Source: Fusobacterium naviforme
GTDB lineage: Bacteria; Bacillota; Clostridia; Lachnospirales; Lachnospiraceae
Direction of reading: 5' to 3'
DNA length: 64,000 bases
NCBI GenBank assembly: GCA_003014445.1
Contig: PYGH01000007.1
Span: 27,864-91,863, forward strand
The translations under genes were made by a program, and so were the position numbers. Of this stretch, positions 17,124 to 25,957 are shown one piece after another. Within the stretch, counting starts at the first letter, position 1. Each line of letters opens with the position of its first letter. The notes beneath the pieces are model-generated. The model was given only the letters and a program-made list of their open reading frames with translations. It did not search any database and was not told the origin of the DNA.

Positions 17124-18563
17124 TTGAGAATTGTGCTGTATGCTTATACGGGCCGCGGGAGAGAGCTGAAAGCCCGTCTCCAGTCCATGCTGGAGAAGCA
17201 GGGGGAGCTTGTCTTAGAGCTGGCGGTCGAGGAGGCGTTTTCCTGCTGTGATGCGCTGATCTTTATCGGGGCGACCGGAATCGCGGTGAGGAGGATCGCC
17301 CCCCTTGTGCGGGATAAATTTCAGGATCCGGCGGTGCTCTCGATGGATGAGCTTGGGAGGCACTGTATTTCTCTGCTCTCAGGTCATGTGGGCGGTGCAA
17401 ATCTGATGGCGGAGCGCATAGCCGGCATGATCGGCGCAGAGGCTGTTATCTCTACTGCGACAGATCTGTATCATCTCTTTGCTGTGGATCTTTTTGCAAA
17501 GGAAAATGCTCTGTGGATCACGGACCGCGTGCTTGCGCGGAAGATCAGTGCGGCACTGCTTCGCGGTGTAAGCATCGGCTTTTGCAGTGATTTTCCTGTG
17601 GAGGGAGAGCTTCCGGGTGAGCTGTATCGGGCGGAGAAGCGGGAGATCGCAGCGGGACAGAAGGCACTCTCAATCGCGGTGACGCTCTCGGATGCAGAGC
17701 TGGGGGGGAGCTGTCTTCGCCTCATTCCGCGCTGCCTCTCTCTCGGAGTCGGGTGCAGGCGGGGGATTGCCCCTGAGACGCTGCGGGAGGCCCTTCAGCA
17801 GTTTCTGAGCGAGCGGGGAATATGTGCTGAGGCAATCTCAGCTGTTGCAAGCATAGAGCTTAAGAAGAATGAGCCGGCAATCCTTGCCTTGGCGGAGGAG
17901 CTTCGGGCAGAGTTTCGCGTGTATACGGCAGAGGAGCTGCTGGAGCAGCCGGGGGAGTATGAGGACTCTGCCTTTGTGCGGAGGACAACAGGGGTGGGAA
18001 ATGTCTGTGAGCGGGCTGCAGCCGCAGTTTTCCCGGAAATTCTTGTGCATAAGACGCGTTATAGGGGGGTGACCCTGGCACTCAGCATGAAGCGGCCACG
18101 TCTTCGCTTCCCGGAGCGCTCCTCCTTCCTTCTGATCACCGGCGGTGCCTGGCAGGGCAAGCGCCGCTTTGCGGAGCGCCTCATCGCCGGGGGAAGGCTC
18201 TCCGCAGAAGGCGTGCTTTATGTCGAAGAGAAGAGGCTGCAGCGCTGGACAGAGCCTGTGCTCTCCGGAGCGCGCAGCGCGGAGCAGGCTGCGGCAGATG
18301 CCGCGGAGGAGCTGCTTGGGGAGCTTGCCGGCATTAAGCGCGCCGGGAGGAGCAGCGCTGCGGTGCAGATGTCGGGTGAGGCTGTAGAGGCACGACCCTT
18401 CTGTGCTGCGATTATACTGGACAGCATCGGGAATGGTGTTGTTCCCCTCAGAGCGGAGGACCGCGCCATGCGGGAGCTTGGCGGGAGACTTGCCTGTGTT
18501 CTTGCGGCGCAGGCGGCTGAGGTCTGGAAGCTCGAATGCGGTATTGCAGAGAGACTCAAATAG
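17124..18563 (+). CDS. CbiG (cobalt-precorrin-5A hydrolase)-CobU-like fusion
   Basis: A 479-residue fusion. Residues 1-330 are CbiG-like: N-terminal domain with IFIGATGIAVRRIAP and SGHVGGAN, and the C-terminal CobE/GbiG domain with LGVGCRRG and VGNVCERAA. CbiG opens the lactone ring of cobalt-precorrin-5A in anaerobic cobalamin synthesis. Residues about 335-479 resemble CobU (adenosylcobinamide kinase): a P-loop-like GGAWQGK at 340-346 and a C-terminal GNGVVPL segment, though much is degenerate. No other corrin ring genes are in the window. The start is TTG after AAGGAGGTGCATA. Confidence 0.8.
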   Translation: MRIVLYAYTGRGRELKARLQSMLEKQGELVLELAVEEAFSCCDALIFIGATGIAVRRIAPLVRDKFQDPAVLSMDELGRHCISLLSGHVGGANLMAERIAGMIGAEAVISTATDLYHLFAVDLFAKENALWITDRVLARKISAALLRGVSIGFCSDFPVEGELPGELYRAEKREIAAGQKALSIAVTLSDAELGGSCLRLIPRCLSLGVGCRRGIAPETLREALQQFLSERGICAEAISAVASIELKKNEPAILALAEELRAEFRVYTAEELLEQPGEYEDSAFVRRTTGVGNVCERAAAAVFPEILVHKTRYRGVTLALSMKRPRLRFPERSSFLLITGGAWQGKRRFAERLIAGGRLSAEGVLYVEEKRLQRWTEPVLSGARSAEQAAADAAEELLGELAGIKRAGRSSAAVQMSGEAVEARPFCAAIILDSIGNGVVPLRAEDRAMRELGGRLACVLAAQAAEVWKLECGIAERLK

Positions 18564-18650
18564 GCTTCATAAATCCTTAAGCAAAGTTAAGGGCAAAGCG
18601 GTGGAGAATTTCACGGTTTATGTCTACACTGATTACAGCGTTTTATTTTT

Positions 18651-18706
18651 TATTCAGAGCGGCGGCGCGGCTCATGCAGCAATCTATAGCGCGGCGCCCT
18701 GAATAG
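18651..18706 (+). promoter_or_regulatory. Inverted repeat in the leader of the secreted protein gene
   Basis: TATTCAGAGCG and CGCCCTGAATA form an imperfect stem around a GC-rich loop, roughly 20 nt before the coding region. Just upstream is an AT-rich stretch (TTTTATTTTTTATT). The 18564-18727 gap holds nothing else I recognise. Confidence 0.35.
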
Positions 18707-18727
18707 CTTGGGAGAGGAGTGAAGTGA

Positions 18728-20524
18728 ATGAATTTAATGCATTTCAGGAGTGTACAGCGCATTACTGCGGCAGCACTGCTGCTCTCAATGTCTGTGCTGA
18801 GCTTCAGTCCGGCACTTGGCGCAACCGTGGTGGGCATAGGACCGGACGGGAAGCCCTTTCAGCCGGAGCAGCAGAGTGGTGCAGAGCTTCAGAAGACCGG
18901 GGAGCGGGGCAATGCAGCAGGTGCCGGGACGGATCAGGCAGAGGAAAGCAGTACTGCGACAGAGACTGCCGAGCTCAGCGCTGTCATTGCGAACGGGAGA
19001 GTGGAGCTTAAGGGAAGCGTGAGCGGAAGCTACTCCGCGGAGGATGGAAAGCTCTATCTCTTTGCCATGGCGCCGTATCAGGATAGTCTCTTCGGAGAAC
19101 CGATCGCAAATACTGCGGAGAGCGGGCAGTTCAGCTTCAGCACAGAGCTGCGTGCCGGCAGTGCGGATACCAGACTCTATGATGGTTTTGCCGTCGCGGT
19201 ATGGAAGGACGGGCGCTATCAGGAGATCAGCAATCGCGCCTATATCACCAATCCAGAGACAGTGGCCGGGAGCAGACTTCCCTATCAGGCTCCGCTCACC
19301 AAAAAGGGACTGCTCGTGCAGCTGGATATGCTGAGCGATGCCTTTGATCTCGGGGTGAAGCATGTCAATGTCAATTTTAATCTCGCACAGATCACTGCGG
19401 GAAGCGGAGTGGATTACAGCTACAGGGGCAAGACCTATCACTTTGATGCCGCACAGATTGCGGAATATGACAAGAATATCAGCGCCTACTCAGGAAAGAG
19501 CATGCTGGTGACCGGGATTGTTCTGAACGGCTGGAATGAGCGTATGCCGGAGCTCATCTATCCCGGTGTGAAGAAATCCGGAGACGCCTTCTACTATGGT
19601 TTTAACGCATCTACAAAGGAGGGCTATGAGACAACCAGAGCGCTGATGTCCTTTCTCGCAGAGCGCTACTCCGGAGAAAACGCAAGCTGCGGTCGCGTGA
19701 CCAACTGGATCATCGGGAATGAAATCAATAACAATAAGAACTGGAATTACATGGGGGCGATGGATATGGATCGCTACGTGGAGGAGTATGTCCGCGCCTT
19801 TCGTGTGAGCTATACCGCAATTAAGAGCGCTTCTGCGAACGCAAGGGTGTTTTTCTCAATCGATGAGAACTGGAACGATCCAAATGCGGACGAAAAACTG
19901 AAGTATTCCGGAAAAAAGATTCTGGATGCGGTGAATGCTGCCATACTTCGCGGCGGAAACATCAGCTGGAATCTGGCGTATCACCCCTATCCCTATCCCA
20001 TGGTGGAGCCGGAGTTCTGGGATGACCACAGCACCGGAGCCATCGTGCAGAACGAGAGCACACAGATCATAGACTTTGAGAACCTGAACGTGCTGACGGA
20101 CTATCTCTGTGGCTCGGCCTTCCGGGATCCGTCGAACAATGTGCGGCGCGTGATACTCTCCGAGCAGGGGTTCACTGCGACGAGCGCGAGCCGCGGAAAT
20201 GTGGAGGAGGCTCAGGCGGCGGCCTTTGCCTACGCTTACTATATTGCAGATTCCAATCCGTACATTGACGCGCTGATTCTGAGTCGGCAGGTGGACGCGC
20301 CTGCAGAGGTGAGAACCTCCTGCGCCTTCGGTCTCTGGGCCTGCCGCATGGATGTGGGCGATGCGATCGTCGCGACGAGAAGACGCAGGATATGGTCTGT
20401 CTTCCGGGATATAGACAAGAAGGCAAAGACTCTGGAAGCGACCGAATTTGCAAAGTCGGTGATCGGTATCAGCAAGTGGTCAGAGGTCGTTCCCTCCTTC
20501 CGCTGGAGGGCGCTGGAAAAATAA
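18728..20524 (+). CDS. Secreted TIM-barrel glycosidase-like protein (DUF5722-like)
   Basis: A 598-residue exported protein. A signal peptide (residues 1-30, cleavage probably after SPALG-A) is followed by a Gln/Glu/Ala-rich linker, a beta-rich domain (about 75-185) and a large domain with glycoside-hydrolase-like motifs: WIIGNEINNNKNWNYMG (about residues 332-348; the NE pair resembles an acid/base glutamate), FFSIDENWN, YHPYPYPMVEPEFW and LSEQGFTATS (candidate nucleophile Glu). The overall pattern recalls DUF5722 proteins. The substrate is unknown; the enzymatic assignment is inference. Confidence 0.6.
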   Translation: MNLMHFRSVQRITAAALLLSMSVLSFSPALGATVVGIGPDGKPFQPEQQSGAELQKTGERGNAAGAGTDQAEESSTATETAELSAVIANGRVELKGSVSGSYSAEDGKLYLFAMAPYQDSLFGEPIANTAESGQFSFSTELRAGSADTRLYDGFAVAVWKDGRYQEISNRAYITNPETVAGSRLPYQAPLTKKGLLVQLDMLSDAFDLGVKHVNVNFNLAQITAGSGVDYSYRGKTYHFDAAQIAEYDKNISAYSGKSMLVTGIVLNGWNERMPELIYPGVKKSGDAFYYGFNASTKEGYETTRALMSFLAERYSGENASCGRVTNWIIGNEINNNKNWNYMGAMDMDRYVEEYVRAFRVSYTAIKSASANARVFFSIDENWNDPNADEKLKYSGKKILDAVNAAILRGGNISWNLAYHPYPYPMVEPEFWDDHSTGAIVQNESTQIIDFENLNVLTDYLCGSAFRDPSNNVRRVILSEQGFTATSASRGNVEEAQAAAFAYAYYIADSNPYIDALILSRQVDAPAEVRTSCAFGLWACRMDVGDAIVATRRRRIWSVFRDIDKKAKTLEATEFAKSVIGISKWSEVVPSFRWRALEK

Positions 20525-20601
20525 GAATGCACAAAAATGCTTCCTAAAAGGAGCAGAGTCTCTCTGAAACGTACATTTGTGCGCCTCACGCGAAAAAACG
20601 C

Positions 20602-20630
20602 TTGAATTCGGGAAAGTGAAGGGGTATGAT
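20602..20630 (+). promoter_or_regulatory. Sigma-A promoter upstream of asd
   Basis: TTGAAT (20602-20607), 17 nt, TATGAT (20625-20630). The leader to the asd ATG is about 100 nt; I see no recognised riboswitch in it. Confidence 0.55.
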
Positions 20631-20739
20631 GAGCGAGTCATAATAGCTTTCCTTCACTGCTGTGCAGCTATGGTGCGCATGGTGTGTGGCGCTATTTGGC
20701 CCTGCTATCATATAAATACAGCTCACAGGAGGCATACAG

Positions 20740-21834
20740 ATGAAGCTTGAGAGAAAACTTAGGGTTGCAGTGCTCGGAGCAACGGGCATGGTGGGACAGC
20801 GTTTCCTCACAATACTGGAGAATCATCCCTGGTATGAGGTCACTGTGCTTGCGGCAAGTGAGAGAAGCGCGGGAAAGACCTATGAGGAGGCGATCGGCGG
20901 GCGCTGGAAGCTTGACATTCCGATGCCGGAGAAATATAAGAAGATGGTTGTCATGAATGTCAATGAGGTGGATGCGGTTGCAGCTCAGGTTGATTTCTGC
21001 TTCTCCGCCGTAGACATGACGAAGGAGGAGATACGCGCGATCGAGGATGATTATGCGAAGCATGAGACTCCGGTCGTCTCCAATAACAGCGCACATCGCT
21101 GGACTCCGGATGTTCCCATGGTGATTCCGGAGATCAATCCGGAGCATTTTGAGATCATCAGGGCGCAGAGGAAGCGTCTTGGAACCGTGAGAGGTTTCGT
21201 CGCGGTGAAGCCAAACTGCTCGATTCAGAGCTATGCGCCGGTGCTCGCTGCATGGAAGGAGTTTGAGCCCTACGAGGTGATTGCAACTACCTATCAGGCC
21301 ATCTCCGGAGCCGGTAAGAATTTTACGGACTGGCCGGAGATGCAGGGGAATATCATTCCTTACATCGGCGGTGAGGAGGAGAAGAGCGAGAAGGAACCGC
21401 TGAAGATATACGGACGAATCGAGGGTGATGAGATAGTCCCGGCTGCCGGGCCGAAGATCAGCTGTCAGTGCATACGGGTACCGGTGCTGAACGGGCACAC
21501 GGCTGCAGTGTTTGTGAAGCTCAGAAGGAAGGCGGCAAAGGAGCAGCTCATTCAGAAGCTCAGAGACTATGCGGGACTTCCGCAGCAGCTCAGGCTTCCG
21601 AGCGCTCCGGAGCACTTTATCTGCTACATGGAGGAGGACAATCGTCCCCAGGTCAGTCTGGATGTCAATTATGAGGGCGGAATGGGCATCTCGATCGGCC
21701 GTCTGAGAGAGGACAGCATCTATGACTGGAAGTTTGTGGGACTCTCCCACAACACACTGCGCGGCGCAGCAGGCGGCGCAGTGGAGTGCGCGGAGTGCCT
21801 GACTGCACTTGAGTACATCACGGCGAAGGACTGA
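20740..21834 (+). CDS. asd: Aspartate-semialdehyde dehydrogenase
   Basis: A 364-residue enzyme that reduces aspartyl phosphate to the semialdehyde. It is of the archaeal/fungal-like type: NADP motif VLGATGMVGQRF at residues 10-21, active-site Cys in VKPNCSIQSY, and RVPVLNGHTA near the substrate site. AGGAGGCATACAG precedes the ATG. It links the aspartokinase to DapA. A clear terminator follows, so it is monocistronic. Confidence 0.95.
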   Translation: MKLERKLRVAVLGATGMVGQRFLTILENHPWYEVTVLAASERSAGKTYEEAIGGRWKLDIPMPEKYKKMVVMNVNEVDAVAAQVDFCFSAVDMTKEEIRAIEDDYAKHETPVVSNNSAHRWTPDVPMVIPEINPEHFEIIRAQRKRLGTVRGFVAVKPNCSIQSYAPVLAAWKEFEPYEVIATTYQAISGAGKNFTDWPEMQGNIIPYIGGEEEKSEKEPLKIYGRIEGDEIVPAAGPKISCQCIRVPVLNGHTAAVFVKLRRKAAKEQLIQKLRDYAGLPQQLRLPSAPEHFICYMEEDNRPQVSLDVNYEGGMGISIGRLREDSIYDWKFVGLSHNTLRGAAGGAVECAECLTALEYITAKD

Positions 21835-21873
21835 GACGCGTCGGGTCAGACAGTGAAAACAGAAGACACTTGC

Positions 21874-21911
21874 AGGACCGGGAGTACCCATATGGGCCCC
21901 GGTCCTTTTTA
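21874..21911 (+). terminator. Rho-independent terminator after asd
   Basis: AGGACCGGG (21874-21882) and CCCGGTCCT (21898-21906) form a stem followed by a TTTTT run. Confidence 0.8.
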
Positions 21912-22018
21912 AGCGGTCAGGGGCAGCTGATTTTTCGCCTCAGACGGATTTTGCGGGATACGCGGTTGTGCAGCAAAAAATGAAAGGGAAAAGCCGGCGC
22001 ACAACAGTCAGGCTTCCG

Positions 22019-22027
22019 TGTTATAAT
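22019..22027 (+). promoter_or_regulatory. Extended -10 promoter of galM
   Basis: TGTTATAAT at 22019-22027 is a perfect extended -10. No good -35 box is visible. It sits 37 nt before the chosen start codon. Confidence 0.5.
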
Positions 22028-22063
22028 GACGTATACAGATCAATGACAGCGGAGGTAGAAGGT

Positions 22064-23155
22064 ATGAGTGCAGAGGTGAGAGAGTTCGGGACGCTTGCGG
22101 ACGGACGCAGCACACAGCTTTTTGTCCTGACAAACGGAAATGGCACGGAAGCTGTATTTACAGATCTTGGAGCTGCCTGGGTCAGCATGAAGGTGCAGGA
22201 CAGGGAGGGGGAGCCGGGAGATGTGCTCCTCGGTTATGATGATCCTGAGACCTACAACCAGAATCCGACCGCTATGGGGGAGTGTGTCGGGCGCTCGGCA
22301 AATCGGATCGGCAACGGGAAGTTCACGCTGGAGGGAGTGGAGTACCAGCTCGCAAGGAATAATCACGGGAAGAACAATCTGCACTCCGGACCTGAGCTCT
22401 GGTGCAGCAGGCTCTTCGCGGCAGAGACTGAACAGACAAAGCTCGGGAGCAGGGTTTCTTTCCGGCTGAATTCCCCGGACGGAGATCAGGGCTTTCCGGG
22501 CGCGCTTGCTTTTTCTGTGTCCTATACGCTCACAGAGGACGATTCAGTCATCATTGAGTACAGCGGAATATCGGATCGCACGACCATCATCAATCCGACG
22601 AACCACGCCTATTTCAACCTTCGAGGCCATGATGCCGGGGATATTCTTGAGCAGGAGGTCTGGATCAACGCAGATTACTTTACGCCGGTGGATGCGTGGT
22701 CACTGCCGACTGGAGAGCTGCGCCCGGTCGACGGCACACCCATGGATTTCACCATGCAGAAGCCAATTGGACAGGACATTGATGCAGACGATGAGCAGCT
22801 CAGATTCGGGAGCGGCTATGATCATAATTTTGTCCTGAACAACCAGGATGGAAAGCTGCGTCTCGTCGCAAAGGCGAAGGACAGGGAGAGCGGCAGAAAG
22901 CTGAAGATCTACACAGACCTGCCCGGCCTTCAGTTCTACACAGGCAATGCGCTTCGCGCGGAGCAGGCAGAGGGCAAGGGCGGTGCAGTCTATGATCACC
23001 GTGCGGGCTACTGCTTTGAGACACAGTTCTATCCCGACGCCGTGAATCATGCGGAATGGCCGCAGCCCGTATTCCGGGCGGGGGAGGAATACCATCACTT
23101 CACAATCTATAAATTTGTGACGCGGCTTGATGAGGAAGAGGAGGAGACGGACTGA
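22064..23155 (+). CDS. galM: Aldose 1-epimerase (galactose mutarotase)
   Basis: A 363-residue GalM-type enzyme that interconverts alpha and beta anomers of hexoses. Visible motifs are GRSANRIGNGKF, NNHGKNNLHSG (catalytic His region), NPTNHAYFNL and the Glu-containing C-terminal YCFETQFYPDA. GGAGGTAGAAGGT precedes the ATG at 22064; in-frame upstream ATGs lie on or before the promoter. The stop overlaps a CTG codon that appears to start topB. Confidence 0.93.
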   Translation: MSAEVREFGTLADGRSTQLFVLTNGNGTEAVFTDLGAAWVSMKVQDREGEPGDVLLGYDDPETYNQNPTAMGECVGRSANRIGNGKFTLEGVEYQLARNNHGKNNLHSGPELWCSRLFAAETEQTKLGSRVSFRLNSPDGDQGFPGALAFSVSYTLTEDDSVIIEYSGISDRTTIINPTNHAYFNLRGHDAGDILEQEVWINADYFTPVDAWSLPTGELRPVDGTPMDFTMQKPIGQDIDADDEQLRFGSGYDHNFVLNNQDGKLRLVAKAKDRESGRKLKIYTDLPGLQFYTGNALRAEQAEGKGGAVYDHRAGYCFETQFYPDAVNHAEWPQPVFRAGEEYHHFTIYKFVTRLDEEEEETD

Positions 23156-25206
23156 AGCGCCTATTCATAGCTGAGAAGCCGAGCGTCGCGCAGGAGTTTG
23201 CGCGGGTACTCGGAGTGAGCGGCAGGAGACAGAACGGATATCTGGAGAGCACAGATACTGTCGTGACCTGGTGTGTGGGGCATCTCATCACGATGAGCTA
23301 CCCTGAGAAGTATGATCCGCGGCTGAAGCGCTGGGATCTGGAGATGCTTCCCTTTCTTCCGGAGCAGTTTCTCTATGAGGTGATCGGAGATGTGAAGCCC
23401 CAGTTTGAGATTGTGAAGGGGCTCCTGAACCGGGAAGATATAGACACCATCTATATCTGTACGGACTCCGGGAGAGAGGGAGAGTATATCTATCGCCTGG
23501 TGGACCGCATGGCCGGAGTGCAGGGGAAGACAAGGAAGCGTGTCTGGATCGACTCGCAGACAGAGGAGGAGATTCAGAGAGGTATACGTGAGGCGAAGGA
23601 CTGGAGTGCCTATGACGGACTGAGCGCGGCTGCTTATCTTAGGGCGCAGGAGGATTACCTCATGGGAATCAATTTTTCCCGCGCGCTGACGCTTCGCTAC
23701 GGGGGAACATTATCCGCATTCTTAAAGAGGAATCACACGGTCGTGAGCGTCGGGCGGGTTATGACCTGTGTGCTCGGCATGGTTGTGCGGCGCGAGCGAG
23801 AGATACGCGCCTTTGTAAAGACGCCCTTTTACCGCGTGCTCGCCGAGTTTTCAAAGGATGGAACCTCGTTTGAGGGAGAGTGGCGTGCGGTGGAGGGTTC
23901 CGCGTACTTTCAGTCACCGAAGCTCTATAAGGAGAATGGCTTCAGGAGGCGGGAGGACGCAGATGCACTGATACGCCTGCTCAGTCAGGACGGCAGAGAG
24001 GCACAGGTTGTGAAGTCGGAGAAAAAGCGGGAAATACGGAACGCCCCGCTGCTCTATAACCTCGCTGAGCTCCAGAACGACTGCGCGAAGCGCTTTAAGA
24101 TAAGCCCGGATGAGACGTTAAAGCTTGTGCAGGAGCTCTACGAGAAGAAGCTGGTGACCTATCCCAGAACGGACGCGCGTGTGCTGTCCACGGCGGTCGC
24201 GAAGGAAATAAGCAGGAATCTTTCCGGACTTCAGAGGCTCACAGCAGAGCTTCCGGAGGTCGCAGGCTTTGCTGCGGAGGTACTCGACGGAGAGAGCTTC
24301 AAAAAGATAGGCAGGACGCGCTACACGAATGACGCGCAGATCACAGATCACTATGCGATCATTCCCACGGGGCAGGGCTTTCCGGCGCTGCGATCACTGA
24401 GGCAGCTCCAGCGTGAGGTCTATGAGATGATATGCCGGCGATTCCTAGCTGTCTTCTATCCCCCAGCAGTTTATGAGAAGCGATCCGTGGAGACTGCGCT
24501 CGGCAGAGAACACTTTTTCTCGAACTTTCGCATCTGTACGGAGGAGGGATGGCAGAAGCTGTCCGTCTTCCGGCAGCAGGCGAAGAACGGAGAGGAGCAT
24601 GAAGACATGGCGGAGGGACGCGGTGAGGATCCGGCCTTCCGCGCCATGCTTGCGGGTCTTAAGAAGGGCAGCGAATGCGGAGCGGGGAACTATTCTGTGA
24701 AGGAGGGAGGGACCTCGCCGCCAAAGCGCTACAGCTCCGGTTCCATGATACTTGCCATGGAGAATGCGGGACAGCTTATTGAGGATGAGGAGCTTCGAAG
24801 CCAGATCAGGGGCTCCGGGATTGGAACCAGCGCGACGCGGGCGGAGATCCTTAAGAAGCTCGTGAGCAACAGCTATCTCGCATTGAACGGAAAGACGCAG
24901 ATTATCACACCGACCCTGCTCGGTGAGATGATCTACGAGGCGGTGCTGCTCTCCATGCGGCAGCTTCTGAATCCGGAGCTCACAGCCAGCTGGGAGAAGG
25001 GACTGGGCTACGTGGCGGAGGGAGCCATAAGCCCGGAGGAGTATATGCAGAAGCTCAGGGAATTTGTGAGCCGCCGCACAGAACAGGTAAAGCAGAGCAA
25101 TGCGGGCTACCTTCTGCGGGATGCTTTTGAGAAGATGAGGAGCTACTATCCGCCTCCAAAGGCAGTGGCGGCTAGAACTTACAGAAAAAAGAGGAGAGAT
25201 CAGTGA
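23152..25206 (+). CDS. topB: DNA topoisomerase III (type IA), apparent CTG start
   Basis: A 684-residue type IA topoisomerase. The TOPRIM domain begins at once (KRLFIAEKPSVAQEFA), so translation must start at or near CTG 23152: the next usable codon, GTG 23215, would remove the catalytic EKPS region, and a stop lies at 23131. GAGGAGGAGAC precedes the CTG at good spacing and CTGA overlaps the galM stop. The active-site Tyr is in LVTYPRTDARVL. The C-terminus lacks obvious zinc ribbons. TopB relaxes and decatenates DNA. Confidence 0.88.
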   Translation: MKRLFIAEKPSVAQEFARVLGVSGRRQNGYLESTDTVVTWCVGHLITMSYPEKYDPRLKRWDLEMLPFLPEQFLYEVIGDVKPQFEIVKGLLNREDIDTIYICTDSGREGEYIYRLVDRMAGVQGKTRKRVWIDSQTEEEIQRGIREAKDWSAYDGLSAAAYLRAQEDYLMGINFSRALTLRYGGTLSAFLKRNHTVVSVGRVMTCVLGMVVRREREIRAFVKTPFYRVLAEFSKDGTSFEGEWRAVEGSAYFQSPKLYKENGFRRREDADALIRLLSQDGREAQVVKSEKKREIRNAPLLYNLAELQNDCAKRFKISPDETLKLVQELYEKKLVTYPRTDARVLSTAVAKEISRNLSGLQRLTAELPEVAGFAAEVLDGESFKKIGRTRYTNDAQITDHYAIIPTGQGFPALRSLRQLQREVYEMICRRFLAVFYPPAVYEKRSVETALGREHFFSNFRICTEEGWQKLSVFRQQAKNGEEHEDMAEGRGEDPAFRAMLAGLKKGSECGAGNYSVKEGGTSPPKRYSSGSMILAMENAGQLIEDEELRSQIRGSGIGTSATRAEILKKLVSNSYLALNGKTQIITPTLLGEMIYEAVLLSMRQLLNPELTASWEKGLGYVAEGAISPEEYMQKLREFVSRRTEQVKQSNAGYLLRDAFEKMRSYYPPPKAVAARTYRKKRRDQ

Positions 25207-25877
25207 TGAAAAAAGAGGATCTGCGCATTGAGGCGCTGTTTGATCTGAACAGAACCATAGCGGCATCGCTGTTTCAGCGCTTCAGCTATCCCTGGGAGCT
25301 GCTGCCGGAGATCGGCAGCTTTCTTATGGAACTCGGTCAGACGCTTCCGGAGTCGGAGTATGAGAAGTTTGGGGACTGCATCTGGGTACACCGTTCTGTT
25401 AAGATCGCGAAGACTGTAAGCCTGAAGGGGCCGCTGATTGTCTGCGAGGGCGCGGAGTTGCGGCAGTGTGCCTTTGTGAGGGGGAATGTCCTGATCGGGC
25501 GGAATTCCGTTGCGGGCAATTCCTGCGAGTTCAAGAACAGCATACTCTTTGATCACGTGGAGACGCCGCACTACAACTATATCGGCGATTCAGTCCTTGG
25601 CTATCGCAGTCACATGGGGGCGGGAGCCATTACGAGCAATATTAAGAGCGACAGAAAGAATGTTGTGATTCACTGCGGGAATGAGAAAATTGAGACCGGC
25701 CTCAGGAAGATCGGAGGGATACTCGGCGACGGCGTTGAGGTGGGCTGCGGTTCGGTTCTGAATCCGGGGGTCGTGATCGGAAAGAATACGACTGTGTATC
25801 CGCTCTCCAGCGTGCGCGGCGTGCTTCCTGCAGACACGATCTACAAGCGGGAGGGTGAGCTGGTTCGGAAGCGCTGA
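25206..25877 (+). CDS. Left-handed beta-helix (hexapeptide) acyltransferase-like protein
   Basis: A 223-residue protein. After a helical N-terminus come hexapeptide repeats (GNVLIGRNSVAGNS, LGDGVEVGCGSVLNPGVVIGKNT), the fold of GlmU C-terminal and other acyltransferases. It includes NYIGDSVLGYRSHMGAGAITSN, closely like the GlmU acetyltransferase active region. No nucleotidyltransferase domain is attached. The ATG at 25206 overlaps the topB stop by one base; a GTG at 25203 is the alternative. The substrate is unknown. Confidence 0.75.
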   Translation: MKKEDLRIEALFDLNRTIAASLFQRFSYPWELLPEIGSFLMELGQTLPESEYEKFGDCIWVHRSVKIAKTVSLKGPLIVCEGAELRQCAFVRGNVLIGRNSVAGNSCEFKNSILFDHVETPHYNYIGDSVLGYRSHMGAGAITSNIKSDRKNVVIHCGNEKIETGLRKIGGILGDGVEVGCGSVLNPGVVIGKNTTVYPLSSVRGVLPADTIYKREGELVRKR

Positions 25878-25900
25878 GACTGCTGTGCATTCTTTGTTCA

Positions 25901-25929
25901 TTGCAATTCTGTTTTTTCTGTGTTACGAT
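25901..25929 (+). promoter_or_regulatory. Promoter of the CobO-like/dapA/dapB operon
   Basis: TTGCAA (25901-25906), 17 nt, TACGAT (25924-25929) with an extended TG element (TGTTACGAT). Confidence 0.5.
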
Positions 25930-25957
25930 TAGCTGATTGAAGGGAGCTAATATTCCG

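Noticed and set aside
23215..25206. topB from GTG 23215
   Set aside because: This would delete the conserved start of the TOPRIM domain.
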